DNA from: Polytrichum commune
Taxonomy: Eukaryota > Streptophyta > Polytrichopsida > Polytrichales > Polytrichaceae
Direction: 5' to 3'
NCBI GenBank assembly: GCA_950295325.1
Contig: OX485808.1
Coordinates: 18,558,527-18,622,526, forward strand
DNA: 64,000 nucleotides
Shown here: positions 1 through 12,283 of the stretch, one piece after another
Layout: each line of letters opens with the position of its first letter
Numbering within the stretch: the stretch's first letter is position 1
Notes under the pieces: model-generated
Databases searched by the model: none
The model's input: only the letters and a program-made list of their open reading frames with translations
What the model was told of the DNA's origin: nothing
Made by a program: the position numbers and the translations under genes

Positions 1-1800
1 AAGAATCATTATGAGTTTAATAAACTTTATACTTTATAAAACATTAAAGAAGGGATACCTTCAGCAGCGACATTGTGAGGGTTGTGCAGGAGTGCAACAT
101 TGTGGATGTGAGTGAAGGGTCCCTGCCATAGCCAACCAGCCAAAGCCAAGCCTGCTCCCGGGCAAGGGCCAGGGCGGGCAGCTGTCTGCCCGAGCTTAAA
201 ATCTGGAAAAGCCAATGGGAAAATACCTATCGTCCAAATATTATCCGGAAAATCAGCAAAGAAGTGTCTATTTCCAAGAACTGTCTTTGCTATTCATCAT
301 GTATAAGCCTTTGACACTGAAAGGTTTTTTAGCAAAACATATAAGTGGAAAAACTAATCCTATAGATGATTATGCATCATTTGCAGTGAATCTAAGTCTT
401 GAGTGGCTTCAAATTGTTTTGAATTAAATTAGTCTCAAGATGCATATCATTAACTTGAGACAAAAAAATTAAAATGAATAAATAAATTTCTTGAAACAAT
501 CATTATGTCTTGAGTATTTAAGATTTGTGAGTTTTGATTTGATCTTCTAGCTCATGGAATTGGAATTTCACAAGTTTTTTTGCGGTGAGTCAAAAGTTAA
601 GTAGCTTGAGACTTTTGAATTATCTTACTGTAAGATGCATATCATCAACTTAAGACAACATAAATCTTAGAGACAATCACTGTCTTCAGAATTTAAGATC
701 ACAAGTCTTGATTTAAACTTTTCTAACTCAAGGATTACAGATGCTTTTTGGTTACGTGTGAGTCGTTATTCTTACTTCAATATAATAACATGAAGGGAGA
801 GGCAAAATGCACTATGAATGTACAATAAACAATTCACGCATACAGGTGCTTCTACAGTTGTCATTCAATTCTCCAGACTGACAGATGTGTAGACAAAATT
901 TCTCACTCCAATTCTCTATTCAAGCAAAAACATCTAATTGCACAATTTCAGTAAATAAATCTGCCAGTGCTGGTATTCTGGGTCTAGATTTTTGTTCAAA
1001 GGAAGGTAGACCTTTGCATTTAAGGTTGCTCCAAAGATTGTCAGCCATATATTTTTAACTTGGAGACACTGTAATATATTCCAAGTATTTGAATGTATGA
1101 TACTTTCGCAGCAGCCAAGTGACCTTCCTGCATAACCACATTCAAGAGCCCATTGAGGCTCTGGTTGGTGTTTCATTCATTTTGAAAGCAACCAGACTTT
1201 GGTAAGAAGCCAATCTTGGCCTAAATGTTACCTATGCTTGCTGCAGGGTCTAATAGAAGAGAAAATAATGGACATTTAAACTTGTTTTTGATGTCCTAAG
1301 TCAGATGCATGCATGCGTTAGGTGACCAGGATATCTCTCTAAATTCAACAAAAGGTATGAAACTCATCACGCCAACAGTTCCAATTTACCCACAAAGACA
1401 GCTTCCCAGATCCTACACAGTAAGGGCAGTAGAGTCGTTGGGTGGCCCTCAACTATGCATTGATCCCTGATAGCTTCACAGAATTCGACCTTTAATTGAA
1501 CCTTGAGGGGTATAAACACTGCTCGAGCACATGGCTGAGTTATTTCTTCTTCAAAGAAAATATCTTATTTTGCAGAACAGTCTTCCTTTTTATGGCTGCT
1601 CACATGATCAACCCAAAGCAGGAATCTTGAGGGCTGGATACCTGTAAAGCAGCACCTTCCCTTCCAATTGAGCTAATGGCCAATGTTGCACAAAAGATGA
1701 GATTGGCCTTATAAGGTATCTAACACAGAAACAATAAGCACACAACTTTCTGTCTTATTTGCATTCCGAGTAGATGATGATAGTGAGAATGTCCCCACAA
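1..1800. other. Gene-free flank downstream of the MTP6-like gene
   Basis: I find no convincing coding sequence here; the open frames are short and unlike any family I recognise. The part next to 1800 probably carries the 3' UTR of the minus-strand transporter gene. The only clear structure is the tandem duplication at 395-772. Confidence 0.5.
395..772. repeat. Diverged tandem duplication, period about 195 bp
   Basis: Two adjacent direct copies share blocks in the same order. The block AAGATGCATATCAT is near 439 and again near 633. It is followed in each copy by an 'acttgagacaa / acttaagacaa' block, then 'gacaatca', then a 'tttaagat' block. Identity is roughly 70-75 percent by eye, with small indels. 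Nothing in it looks coding. Confidence 0.7.
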
Positions 1801-4800
1801 TCAACTCAACTTCAATTGCACACTGACAGCTGATATATCAGGCACATTGCTGAACAAACAACTTTCCATGTCCTTTGCCCGCTTAATAGCATCCCTGATA
1901 TCATAATAACAAACCAAGATGTGAGGCTTTTAGGTCCATAAATGCACATGAAAAGCTCATTTCTGAAAGAGAGAAAACGAAAGACGACTCCAATTTTGCC
2001 ACCGGCATGAAATATGATGTGGGGAGCCCCTAGGTTCCCACATGGTTGGTTGAAAATATTTGGTTCACACAGATAACCCCCACTATGATTGGGTGGACCA
2101 TAGGTGGTAGGGTGCACTGGAAATCAAGTGCTAGGAAGGTCACACATCCAAGTACTATTCCGGGCTTAGGCAGGTTAACCTCGGAGTTCCCATGGGATCC
2201 GGGTTAAGGCCATGGGTTTAAGCCACCCGAACCTAAGTTTTCACCAGTAAGGCTTCATATAGCTTCATATGCTTAGGAATGGGCTGTACCTGATTGAAAG
2301 GTCTTCATCCAAGGAGACTCCCACCTCCACAACCACTTTGCCTTGCAGAAAATGGCAAGTCACATGTTTCACCTTTGCAGTCTGCATTCACTTCAATTGC
2401 TCAACAATTACATCGATGCAGATCTTGTGACTTGTTATTCTTGATAAATGGTTCCAGAAGTTAATAACCCTATCCATGCCTTTTTTAGTATCTTCCGAAG
2501 TCAATACTATCAAAGTATCTAGCAATTCCTTGATGTATTTGGTACAATTTGAAGTGTGACTCATGCAATTTGGACTATGTAGCTGACCTCTCATATGCCT
2601 GGACTATTGATATTTGCACAGGAGAAAATTAGCCCATAAATCTATAACATCCCCCATAACCTCTTCAATGTTTTATTCTAGATATGGGTGCAGCAACAGA
2701 AAAGTGCAAATCTAAATGAAGATGACAAACGTCTGGTGTGGACATCAACCCAATAAATACAAGCGAAAGGCATCAGCATGAAGTTCCTAGATAATATTCT
2801 TCAGTGTCTCTGTAAGTAGACAGCATGAAAATAGGCCTCCAAGGTCTTGATCACAAGTGAGGTTACTTAGAATGTTCAGAGGTATGCAACAATTAAGAGA
2901 CAAACATACTTGCCTTGTGAAAATTAGAATCAAGTACGAATCGCACAACCCGTTCCACTTTGGACTGCCGCAATGTATTGACATTGTCATGAAACACTCC
3001 ATGTCCAGCTCGGGGTGCTGTGGTACGTGACTCCAATAAATCAGCCTTTGATCCTACACTAGTAAGATCTCGTTGTAAATGCAAGTGCTCATTCTTCACC
3101 TCACCTCCAACTCCGGTACTCTTCTCGTGATCATGAAAATGATCATGGCTGTGTGAATGGTCATTTAATCCATGGTCATGTTCATCTGCACCTTCAAAAT
3201 CCATTTCAAGCTCCCCTGGGGCAAATACTGCTGGTCGACCATCTGCTGGATCTGCAGCATCACCATCAGGAACCATCAGGATTGGATTCTCTTTTCCATC
3301 TCATATACCTTCCTGCTATTTCATTCAACATCCACAGAAGCGGTCACCTATACTTCTTCCCTGCGCAATGTCAACAGCATATTGCAAGAGAATTCTGGAG
3401 TCTGCAATACCATTTGGATACCCAGGCTGACAGGAAAATTCAAATGCATATATCCTTCCAGGGAATTCAACTAAATCAGGAATCTACTGTTTCTTACAGC
3501 TCTACCATACCAAGAGTGAACTCCTGAAAACTTCATGTGATGCACCTACAAAAATCAATATGCCTTAAATCGGAAGCATGAAAGCTTTGCAAGACAAACC
3601 TATATGGACAAAACTTTCTGTTACATTTGGATGATGCTTGTGCACTTGCTGCCGTACTGCTTCCCCTATGTTATGCGCTGCACTTACACTAAGCCATGGA
3701 TCCACCTGCATCAAACAATATTCAAATCCTCTGCAATTAATTTCAAAACTATCAAGAACTCCTGGCAAACCATTTACCATAACGTTGGTCCTTCGTGACA
3801 AGGAATAGATTATACAAAAAATTGATCGACAGGTAAATCACTTCAAAAATTTAGCACTACCTTTGCCAGACTATTGCAACTAGAGAATAGAAACCTGCAC
3901 ACTACCTCTTGAAATAACTTCCAGATGAAAAGACTCAAAGGAATTCTACTAAATACAAAACCCAGGTGATGGTGTGGTCACCAATATCATCTCTGATCTT
4001 TAGAAGGGCAATATCATTTGATTAAGCTTTAGCATGATAGACTTTGCCATACCTCTATATGAACATCAAGGTGGACAGTGGATCCCATTCGACGACCCCT
4101 CAATTGATGGATTCCCTGAAATATCCAAATCATTAATTGAAGTCCATATACGTACAAATGACCACTTTACACAGTTCACAAATTTCTTGATAGCAACTAT
4201 TGATCTTCATTTTATGTTGAAAGCTGCAGTGTTGTGGCAAGTCGGCCTTTTCATCACTAAGTTCAAAGAAAATTTAAACACCACCAATGATGATAAGTTC
4301 AATATCCTCCACGAACAAAGCTTATTCTGCTGAATCAGGAGCAGAAACAATTCGAGCATAACTTCCAACTGGTAGATCAGCATAACTTTCTAACTTACCA
4401 TCAGAGAGCAGGACACGATAGAGTAATCTTAGATCAGGAGTCAGCAGGGTCATTTGAAAGGGAACGTGTGAGGTTCAATACCTCGACACCTTCTACTTGT
4501 AAGACAGTCTTGCGAATAGGTGTGAGGACTTTGTCAGGTAGTCCTTTGTCCAGCAACTCCTGCATACTACAATCTCCTCAATGGGTCAACACTCTTCATG
4601 ACATCCGCATGAAGATTTATTTACAAAAAAAATCGATAGAATCAAAGAAGTCCTCATAAACATCTACAAATCTCTCCCAATCTGGCAGGGATATGGGCAA
4701 TTTACCTTTGATAACCAGTCTCTAGACCTGCTTTTACAATCATGCCAGCCACAAACAATGCTGCTACCGGATCCAGCAAAGGCATGCCTAGCATTGCTCC

Positions 4801-7800
4801 ACCTGCATGACCAAAGTTGTAAATTTGTGGAGGGACAGAGGAGTATCTCGCATCAACAGTCTTGATAGTATATAAACAGTGTTCAAACCAGGGGTTACCT
4901 TTCAGATCTAAGTCTTCGAATGGTTAAAAAAGACTTGAGGCAAACCTTGACGCAGAAACCACAGATGTAACTTCTAGTGGTGTGAAAGAGAGGTTCAGGA
5001 TATGAATGTGCAATTTGGTTCAAGAAAAAACATTGGTGAAGTGTGGGCCCGAAGGATATGGATGCCAGAATTCTTGCACAGGAGGATGGTCCCACTCCCA
5101 AAGGAAGAAAAACAGTTACAAGCATGAACCCCAACTGTAAGCCACCAAAATTTCCTCTCCTAAATGCCCCTCCATACTTCAGGCCCTTGCCACGACTTGG
5201 ATGCTCAGTTCAGAGTTGGGCATACACTAATAGACTGAAACACACCATGTGACCAACAAAGGTTAAAGCCATGACAAGCAAAACAGAGAGTTTTGAACCA
5301 GCACCAGCGATCCCTCTGCTTGGTACTTCAGATTTAGTTCAACTTCATGCAGACTACGTTGTCCAAGAATGTCTTCACTAGCTTGACCTTGACACCTTAC
5401 TCCAATTTTTGATGCCAAGAGTCCAACAACCTCCTTAAACATTCCAACACTTTGTACATCTGACCAAGATATGAAATGGATCCTTCTCTGCCCTGTCCTC
5501 AAGACATTCAGTTAACGGATCATACCTAGAATCTTATTACAAGGGCATGTGCAAACCCGGGGTTCAAGCTTCAGAAAAATAACATTGTTGACTATGAAGT
5601 GTGAGAATCGGAGGTGTGATGTTTTACCTACACCAATGAGAGCAACCACAGAAGATATAGCATCACTTCGGTGATGCCATGCGTTGGCCTTCAATAAAGC
5701 ACTTCCAGATTTCTCTCCCTCTGCTCTAGTTTTCCAATACAAACTGCAAAACAATCATTAACAGCAGTAAAACTTTATAAGTAATCTGAAATGAAACTGC
5801 TGCATCTCCACAGTGCACATAACCTTGAGTGAAGTTGATAAACAATAGCTAGCAGGGCCCAAAAGGATTGGTCATTTTAGAAGCATGCAAGAAGACAGTA
5901 ACACAGGAAAGAAAATCAAAAGTACTACCTAGTAGGGCAGAACATAATTATAAGGGGACCAGAAATAGAAGTAAGGTCTAGCCACTACATCCCATCATGA
6001 GAAGGTCATACAAGAGGGAATTGATGCAATGCATTGCAAAATATACAGGGGAAATCAACGACTTCAAATAAATTCTCAGTCGCAACGTATCAATTACTTC
6101 ATCATCATCCCCAACCAATTTTGGGCACACACCCAGAAGCAGTACTAGCTCATGTACTATCCAGGATGATCAATCACTGACGCTTGTACAGGATCAAAAC
6201 AATCACATCAATTTAATTAATTAGTGCCACTCGCGTACATGACCTTTGGTGTCTTGCGAAGAACCCTCTATTAATCATCACCTTCATCTAAAGGCTACTG
6301 GAATAAACTGGTTGATTCTAAACATGGATCTCAAAAACCAATGAGCCACATAGTTCATATCACTGACTAAAGACCACTCCAAATATGATCTTGAAAACCT
6401 TTTCAGATTAACAAATCTAATCAAAAGGTCATACAGGTCCAAAGTCAAACAAACTCACATTGAGGACTTCTGCCCGATGTCATTTACTCTACACCTGAAG
6501 TCCTGTAGCCACTGGCCATCCAATAGCCTTATCAGCTAGGTGGTCTTTTGGTCATCACATAGCCCTAAAAGTTGACCCGGCATACACATTTTAGTCACAA
6601 GCCATTAGTGGCCACTTTATTTGAGAGAATATCATTCAGTTCCTTGGATGAGTGACTATGCAAATTAGAAAAATTTACCCCTCTTTCGCCCCAATGGAGA
6701 CAATTGCAGCAAATAACGCAACTTCCATGTGCTCCATGTCTATGCCATGATGATGTCCCACAGCCCCATCTTCATGATCATGGCTATGACTCTGAGCTTG
6801 CTGGTGTATAGTGTCCATTGTTGTCTGAACTACGGTGTCCATGTGAATAGCCGATAATGCTGGTAATAAAACCTATATGCAGAGCAAGAGGAAATGATCA
6901 GTTTTAAAATCAGTTGCTAAAAGAGATTAGTAAGTCCCGACTACATTTAAGTTTACATGTCAAAGAGTGCACAAATAAGCTGATCACCTCACCTACTTTG
7001 CAAGAACAAATATTTTGATGTTCTACCTGTTTCGAAGAGGTTTGCCAAGCAAATTAAGGAGGAAGGGAACATGGAGGCAAATGGCAAAGCCCACAGACTA
7101 TCTGCTATCATTAGGATAAACCTACAAACCACAAGATCGTTGGGATCATGGTAGTGCCCAATCAAACTACAACGTAACCAGCCAAAGAAATTTCCACTGA
7201 TAGATCTTGACAATTCAGTCTGAGAGGACAACCACGCCATGCCTGCAGAGTTTCGGCTGCATGCCATGCAATCCCACCGCCAGTCACCAACAGCAGGCTG
7301 GATATTGTTAAAGCTCCCATCGTTTCAATTTTGCCATGCCCTGTATCATATAACCACATATCCTTTGACTGGTCAGAGAAGGAATTTTTCCTGGTCACTC
7401 TCAGAATGATGAAGATGTGGTGTCTAATATTGACAGCTATCTTAAAGGAAACATAAAATGGGATATTGACCTTCCTTTCATATGATACCCTAAGGACATG
7501 GCCTTCAGCTCTATCTCATAACCCAACCAAAACTTGTAAGGCAGGTAGAACTATTTGACATGCATAGTTCAAGCACTTGCCATAAGGATGCTCTTTATCT
7601 TTTGGAGCTTTTGATGCTTTTGATGTCCACAATGCCACCCCACTCAAAACCTGGCCCACAATAAAGCATAAATCAATTTATCACCAAGTTACCCTGGTAT
7701 TGCTCAGAAGAAACTTGCTGATTCTGTAAAACAACTCAACCCAAATTTCTTATCATAGTTGAAAACCAAGACATAAAAGGATACTCATTGTATTCATTAC

Positions 7801-8725
7801 CACTACACCCTCAATTGTAAATGCATGATATCCAGATTGGATCAAAAGAAGCAAGCACGTGTTGAGGGTTGAGGAGTTTGTACATCCAACACTAGCACAA
7901 AGTATTGCCAAAGCATAGGAAGGAAGCCTTCCTGTAGCAAACTCTTCGGAAACTACCCTCCCTAAGCCACTGATCTTCCAGCAACATATAAACTACTTAC
8001 AGGGGAGAAAAGAAATTAAGACAGCTGAATCAGTGGAAAGAAGCAATTACAATATCTGACAAGGAATGCGCGGCATCTGCAATGATTGCGGCACTGCCAG
8101 ACACATAGCCTGCTGCACCTTTGCCAATAGTCAGCAATACATCTGCCAAGAGTCCTAGCTTCAACACTTTCTCCCCAGCACCCCCAGGCTCGGATCCCTC
8201 TTCATGGTGGGCATGGCCCATATGAGTACGCCGGCCACTTCCCCAATTCTGTTTGCATTCTTGCGCATCCTGGATCTGGATTCTGGAACCGCTCCAACCA
8301 CGCATAGCATGCTTTTGTAACTCGCTTGATGAAAGTGACTTGATGTTGCATCGTCTCCATCCATTCTTGAAAGATTCCTTCTTAGTGGCAAAGAAAAGCG
8401 GGCTAATGCTACCTACTCCACAAGTGCTGGCTCTCGTTCTGATTGATTCTAGAGAGAAAATGTCGAAGGATTTCAGCAGATAATCTTCATCTGTTCGATG
8501 ACAGTCGAACTCTGAAGTGCATGCCAATGATGCTGGAGGCTCCTCGGGCTGTGATGTAGAGCCCACAAGACAGGATGATAACCGAGACTCAATGACTTCA
8601 AATCTCTCGCATTTCCATCTCCGAATGTTGCCTGCAGCTCGGATTACAGTAGAGTCTGTTCCGGGAGAAAGTAGATCCTCGACATGATTATAGAGGAGAC
8701 GAACATGCCAAGACCGGGGCGGCAT
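1801..8725 (-). CDS. MTP6: Metal tolerance protein, cation diffusion facilitator, MTP6/MTPC1 group
   Basis: Twelve exons (minus): 8725-8051, 7650-7581, 7340-7243, 6872-6679, 5743-5628, 4802-4706, 4566-4482, 4115-4053, 3705-3600, 3251-2914, 2381-2290, 1894-1801; 675 aa. Phases close at every junction. CDF transporters export divalent cations by H+ antiport; the MTP6 branch is tied to Fe/Mn and, in cucumber, to mitochondria. TM2 has an HxxxD pair (H220, D224 in DAAHSLSD) and TM5 a second (H369, D373 in NAWHHRSD), the metal site. His-rich stretches lie near 168-177, 310-329 and 526-543. Exon 8 reads LRGRRMGSTVHLDVHIE, a typical cytosolic-domain motif. Arabidopsis MTP6 is near 470 aa; the extra length is a ~180-residue N-terminus and an acidic, His-rich insert in exon 10. 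The start is the first ATG of the exon 1 frame. Introns 2, 3 and 10 appear to have GC donors; intron 3 is the least certain. Confidence 0.93.
2109..2228 (-). ncRNA. 5S rRNA-like sequence in the last MTP6 intron
   Basis: Read on the minus strand, this 120-nt segment follows plant 5S rRNA almost end to end. It starts GGGTGG and ends GTGCACCCT, so the ends can pair as helix I. In between it holds GGATCCCAT, GAACTCCGA, a box A-like GGTTAACCTGCC, TAGTACTTGGATG and a box C-like GGATGTGTGACCT at the expected spacing. It lies in intron 11 (1895-2289) in the same sense as the host gene. It could be a 5S pseudogene, a 5S-derived SINE, or part of a Cassandra-type TRIM retrotransposon, whose LTRs carry 5S sequences. 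A flanking ~30-bp block (2087-2116) recurs in similar form at 14459-14490, which favours a dispersed element. Confidence 0.8.
4274..4453 (-). pseudogene. Possible RPA70 N-terminal-domain-like relic inside MTP6 intron 7
   Basis: The minus strand of the 366-bp intron 7 reads almost open. It contains LLYRVLLSDGKLES, then LPVGSYARIVSAP, an in-frame stop, and LFVEDIELIIIGGV before a second stop. The order (YRVLLSDG, then GSxxRI, then a hydrophobic ELxII strand) resembles the OB fold at the N-terminus of replication protein A large subunits. The match is by memory only and the segment carries a stop, so I treat it as a relic, possibly captured by a transposon. It could equally be a chance open stretch. 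Confidence 0.33.
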
Positions 8726-8988
8726 CGACGAGGGTCAGATTCTCCTCTTCCAAAACCTGAATCCCAACTTCAAGCTATCATGAGATCCACTTGTTCACAA
8801 ATTACACTTCTTCCTGTTTTCGAGGATGCAGCTCCCTGCTTCTTACAAACACCACCACAGGCAGAAGAATACCAAAAAAATCGTCGTTCCAATTTACAAG
8901 GCCCGGGTAGAGGTACTCAAACAGCAAGCTTCTGGTCACAAGTTGCTGTTTTTGTAATTGAAAACAACACAAAACAGCATACTTAACA

Positions 8989-9050
8989 GTCGTTGAAGGA
9001 TTTCACCAAATCCTCATCTGTTTGATGACAGTTTAATTTTGCAGTTGTCT
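8989..9050 (-). repeat. Diverged copy of an MTP6 exon 1 segment
   Basis: Positions 8989-9050 resemble 8460-8524 inside exon 1: both run 'gaaggatttca', 'tcttcatctgtt / cctcatctgttt', then 'gatgacagt'. About 60 bp align at roughly 75 percent by eye. The copy sits about 265 bp upstream of the start codon and is not coding. Confidence 0.55.
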
Positions 9051-9321
9051 GTGAACATCACCAATTTTGTCAACTGCGTTTCAGAGCTTCAGAAGTAAAC
9101 GCAATCCATAAGCATCCTTTTCAAGCTCTCTCTCTCGTTCTCTTGACAACTCTTATGTATCCTCTTTTGGGCTGTTTTCGTATCTGAATTTCTACAAAAC
9201 AGAGCACAAGAATGCATACTCAAGAGTTGTCATCAAGAGAGAGAGCTTGGAGGATGCTTATGAATTGCATTCACTTCTGAAGCTTCAAAACGTACTTCAC
9301 AAAACTGGTGATGATCACAGA
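9049..9321. repeat. Inverted repeat (foldback), arms about 120 bp
   Basis: The left arm (about 9049-9170) is matched by the reverse complement of the right arm (about 9202-9321). Shared blocks are CATCACCA, 'gcttcagaagt', 'cataagcatcc', 'aagctctctctct' and 'gacaactctt'. Identity is about 80 percent and the spacer about 30 bp, so a transcript of either strand would form a long hairpin. It lies just upstream of the MTP6 coding start. It could be a foldback MITE or a young MIR-like locus. Confidence 0.65.
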
Positions 9322-12283
9322 CCAAATTAAATAAGATTTTAGTGCCTGGTGCACATATGGTCAGACATGGAATATTCTTGAAAGTCCTATCGCCGTGAAC
9401 ATCAACTGCACAGAAAAGGCCGGCTGGCTCCAGCATCCATACTACTGGGATCAAGAAGTTGCTCCAAAAGCATTTCACACATCGACCCGACGTTATACAT
9501 TTACTTAGCGGCCAACAAAAACCTCTCCGGTCAATTGACTACTGAACCACTGATCAACTGATCAACATGCATGCACATTCGTCACACATATTTCATCATA
9601 GACATAGCTCATCCTCGATTTTTCTGATCCTCTCTAACAGTGTCAATGATTTCTACACTTTCAATGAATGACAAAAAGCTGGCTAACAGCATTCCACCAT
9701 TCCCACAGAACCACAGAATTTCACCAATCTTCACAGATCTATTTCAGGTTTAAAATTCAGCTTACGAGGAGAGAATTTAAATCCTCTTAGATTTAAGAAG
9801 CCACGAGCAACAGAACGTGGCGATTTAGAGCTCCGAATGAGGGCCGATTTGCCTCGCTTGTTTTTGCCAGAAGCTTTCAAACCTTGCCTACACACCACCA
9901 AATCCGATCAGAAAGAGCTCTCTGATTCAGGAAACCCTTGCACTGTCGCAGCTTCGGATAGAATTCAAGTAAGTGAGACCAGAATGGCGCAAAATTCTCA
10001 CGAAATTTTTGACGACGGAGAGCGGCACATGCAGCAAAAGTGGTGCAACAACACGGACAGAGCAGAATGAAAGCTCGGGCTAGGGTAGTTCTTTGCGGAT
10101 ATCAGATACGGACGGATATCGTATGCGGACGGATACAAGGACACCCTTCTCTCCGGGTATGTTATTTTATGGATACGAGAGACACCATACCTGGGTTGGC
10201 TGCCGGGTATCTTGATCCACTTTTCGCTGCCACGCTAAATTATATTATTTAGTGTGGCCCACACTATCATCGTTAACCCACACTATTGTTCAATATATTA
10301 TATACTGAATAGTAAAAGTCTAATATATTTTCCTGAAATATCTGGCTGGGAATTACAGTGAATAGTCCTATTAAGGTTGAGGCATTTATGACCGATAAGA
10401 TAAGAAAGATTGCATTTGTTTAGGACATAACATTACTTAGGTAATAAGTTGTGTTCATGGGTCCAATAATAGATTCAAGAATAAAGACTCCGGATGGCGG
10501 AATCCCACTGCTTCAGACTGAATTTAAAGTTTAGGCGTAAACACATTCCATCAGTTGAGAAATATTGTGTGGGGATTATTTTTCTTGCGAAGAGAAACAA
10601 ATTCTAAGGAGAATACAAACAAAATACAAAATTGTCCATGTACATGGAATTTGTTACAAGTTTTGAAGCAATAATGTTACGGGTAACACACAATTGATCT
10701 ATAGGTTAACCCATAACTACTCATCTAAATGTTAATTCTTGGCTATAATAGTTGTCAAAACTCTTATAAGAGTAATCAATCACAAGCTACCACCACACAA
10801 ACCTTACCTTTGTTCACCTAAAAAATATCGATCTCATCCATGTCGGCATTACATGACCCTAGTGAGCGGTAAATGGACATGGTCGACTATGGATGCCTTG
10901 ACCTTATTGAGGCTGGAAAATTAATGTGGGCCACTCTAATTGTTTAGTCAAGGTTGATGTGGGTCCAAGATCATGAGTCTTTCCCCAAGTCTTCCCAAAG
11001 ACTTCCAACCACTACTTTACATAACATAAAATAGTCACCTTAAGGTCAAGAGTAGCATAAGATAAAAACAAATACCCACGTGAATTTTCTAGAAAAGGTA
11101 ATTAAATTGATCCGTCTAGTAGGGGGTGCCTTGGCTGCCCCCATCATTAGCTACTACCCTACTTATGCTAGCACTACCACATTCTCTAGCCATGGCTAAT
11201 CCATCTTGTTGTCCATAGGCCCTATTGTTGCCCGCCACCTGAGACAAAATCTACCTAACCCAACCATAATAATGCTCTTTCATTAACAAATTAAACTAAG
11301 CTAAAATTGGCATTTAGGTTTAACCATTGCCATTAAATTAGTAAAACATTATTCTGCCTCGCTAACCAAGCTGGTATCTAAACCCAACCCATTAGCCAAG
11401 TCGACCATGAAGTAGCTGCCTGGAATAACCATGCCCTTTCTTACAAAACATGCTTCAAAAGCCATTCTTGTCAAGTCACTGACAAATTAGGTTGGCAAAA
11501 GGATGCCTAAGCTGCAATCAAGGGAGACTAATCTTGGGTCACCTTTAAGACGGTCTACCTTAACATATCATTTGCATGAACTTTCATTATTTGCTCTGAA
11601 TGCATGATTACTTGTTATCATAAGCCGGGTGATGATCACAAATTTCAAATTAATTATTTTGTCAAGCAAAAAATATGCTTTCTCTTTAGATTTTCTCAAT
11701 CAAAATATTTTAAATGAATGAGATTGTCAAAACACATGCTACTCATAAATGTAAGGATGAATGTGATATATTATCTCCGTAATGCCATGAAATAGGAATC
11801 TTACTATAAAGATAAACCCTACTTTGGATCCTATAACAAATGAATAAGGAAACACTAATCCAAACATAACATTACCAAGCAACTAGATGATGGTCTCTTT
11901 CCAACGAGGCTACGATGTAAAAACTCTAATAATATATAGTTGCTTGTCGAAAATTGTACGATGCACAACCAGAGTGCTCTCCTATGAATGAGGATTCACA
12001 CAATTAAAGAATAATTATACTCGTCTGATACATGGTCCCATGGAACATAGCCAAAGAGCTGAGTAATGTTATGAACATCTTGCAGTATGGATTGTTTGAG
12101 AAGCTCTTAATTGTGCTTGTAGAAGCTTATCCCTTGAATGGGGGACAGACTATCATGCAACTTCTTCAGCAGATAGTTAACAGGCTCTGAATCCTGATCT
12201 CATCTCACAGCAAATATACCTCAAACTGTCTCAGTGCATCGAGTTGCACAGCAGCAGATGGTGGACCATAAGTTAAGCTTAAG
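9322..12283. other. Intergenic, no gene seen
   Basis: No supported coding sequence. A short array near 10097-10136 repeats 'gcggatat/gacggata' units. A palindromic 'gctaaat...atttag' motif at about 10231-10253 resembles the ends of the MITE family described further on. The rest is unremarkable AT-rich DNA. Confidence 0.4.

Noticed and set aside
7162-7242. Extension of MTP6 exon 3 to an in-phase GT donor, adding about 15 residues
   Set aside because: The extra residues (AWRGCPLRLNCQDLS) have no counterpart in the family as I know it, and the donor context (TCA|GTGGAA) is poor. The GC donor at 7242 fits better, though it is not proved.
9079-9290. Resemblance of the hairpin's 'gacaac...gagagagagc' region to miR535
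   Set aside because: The similarity is carried by a low-complexity GA tract with indels. The arms extend far beyond a conserved pre-miRNA core, so no miRNA is called.
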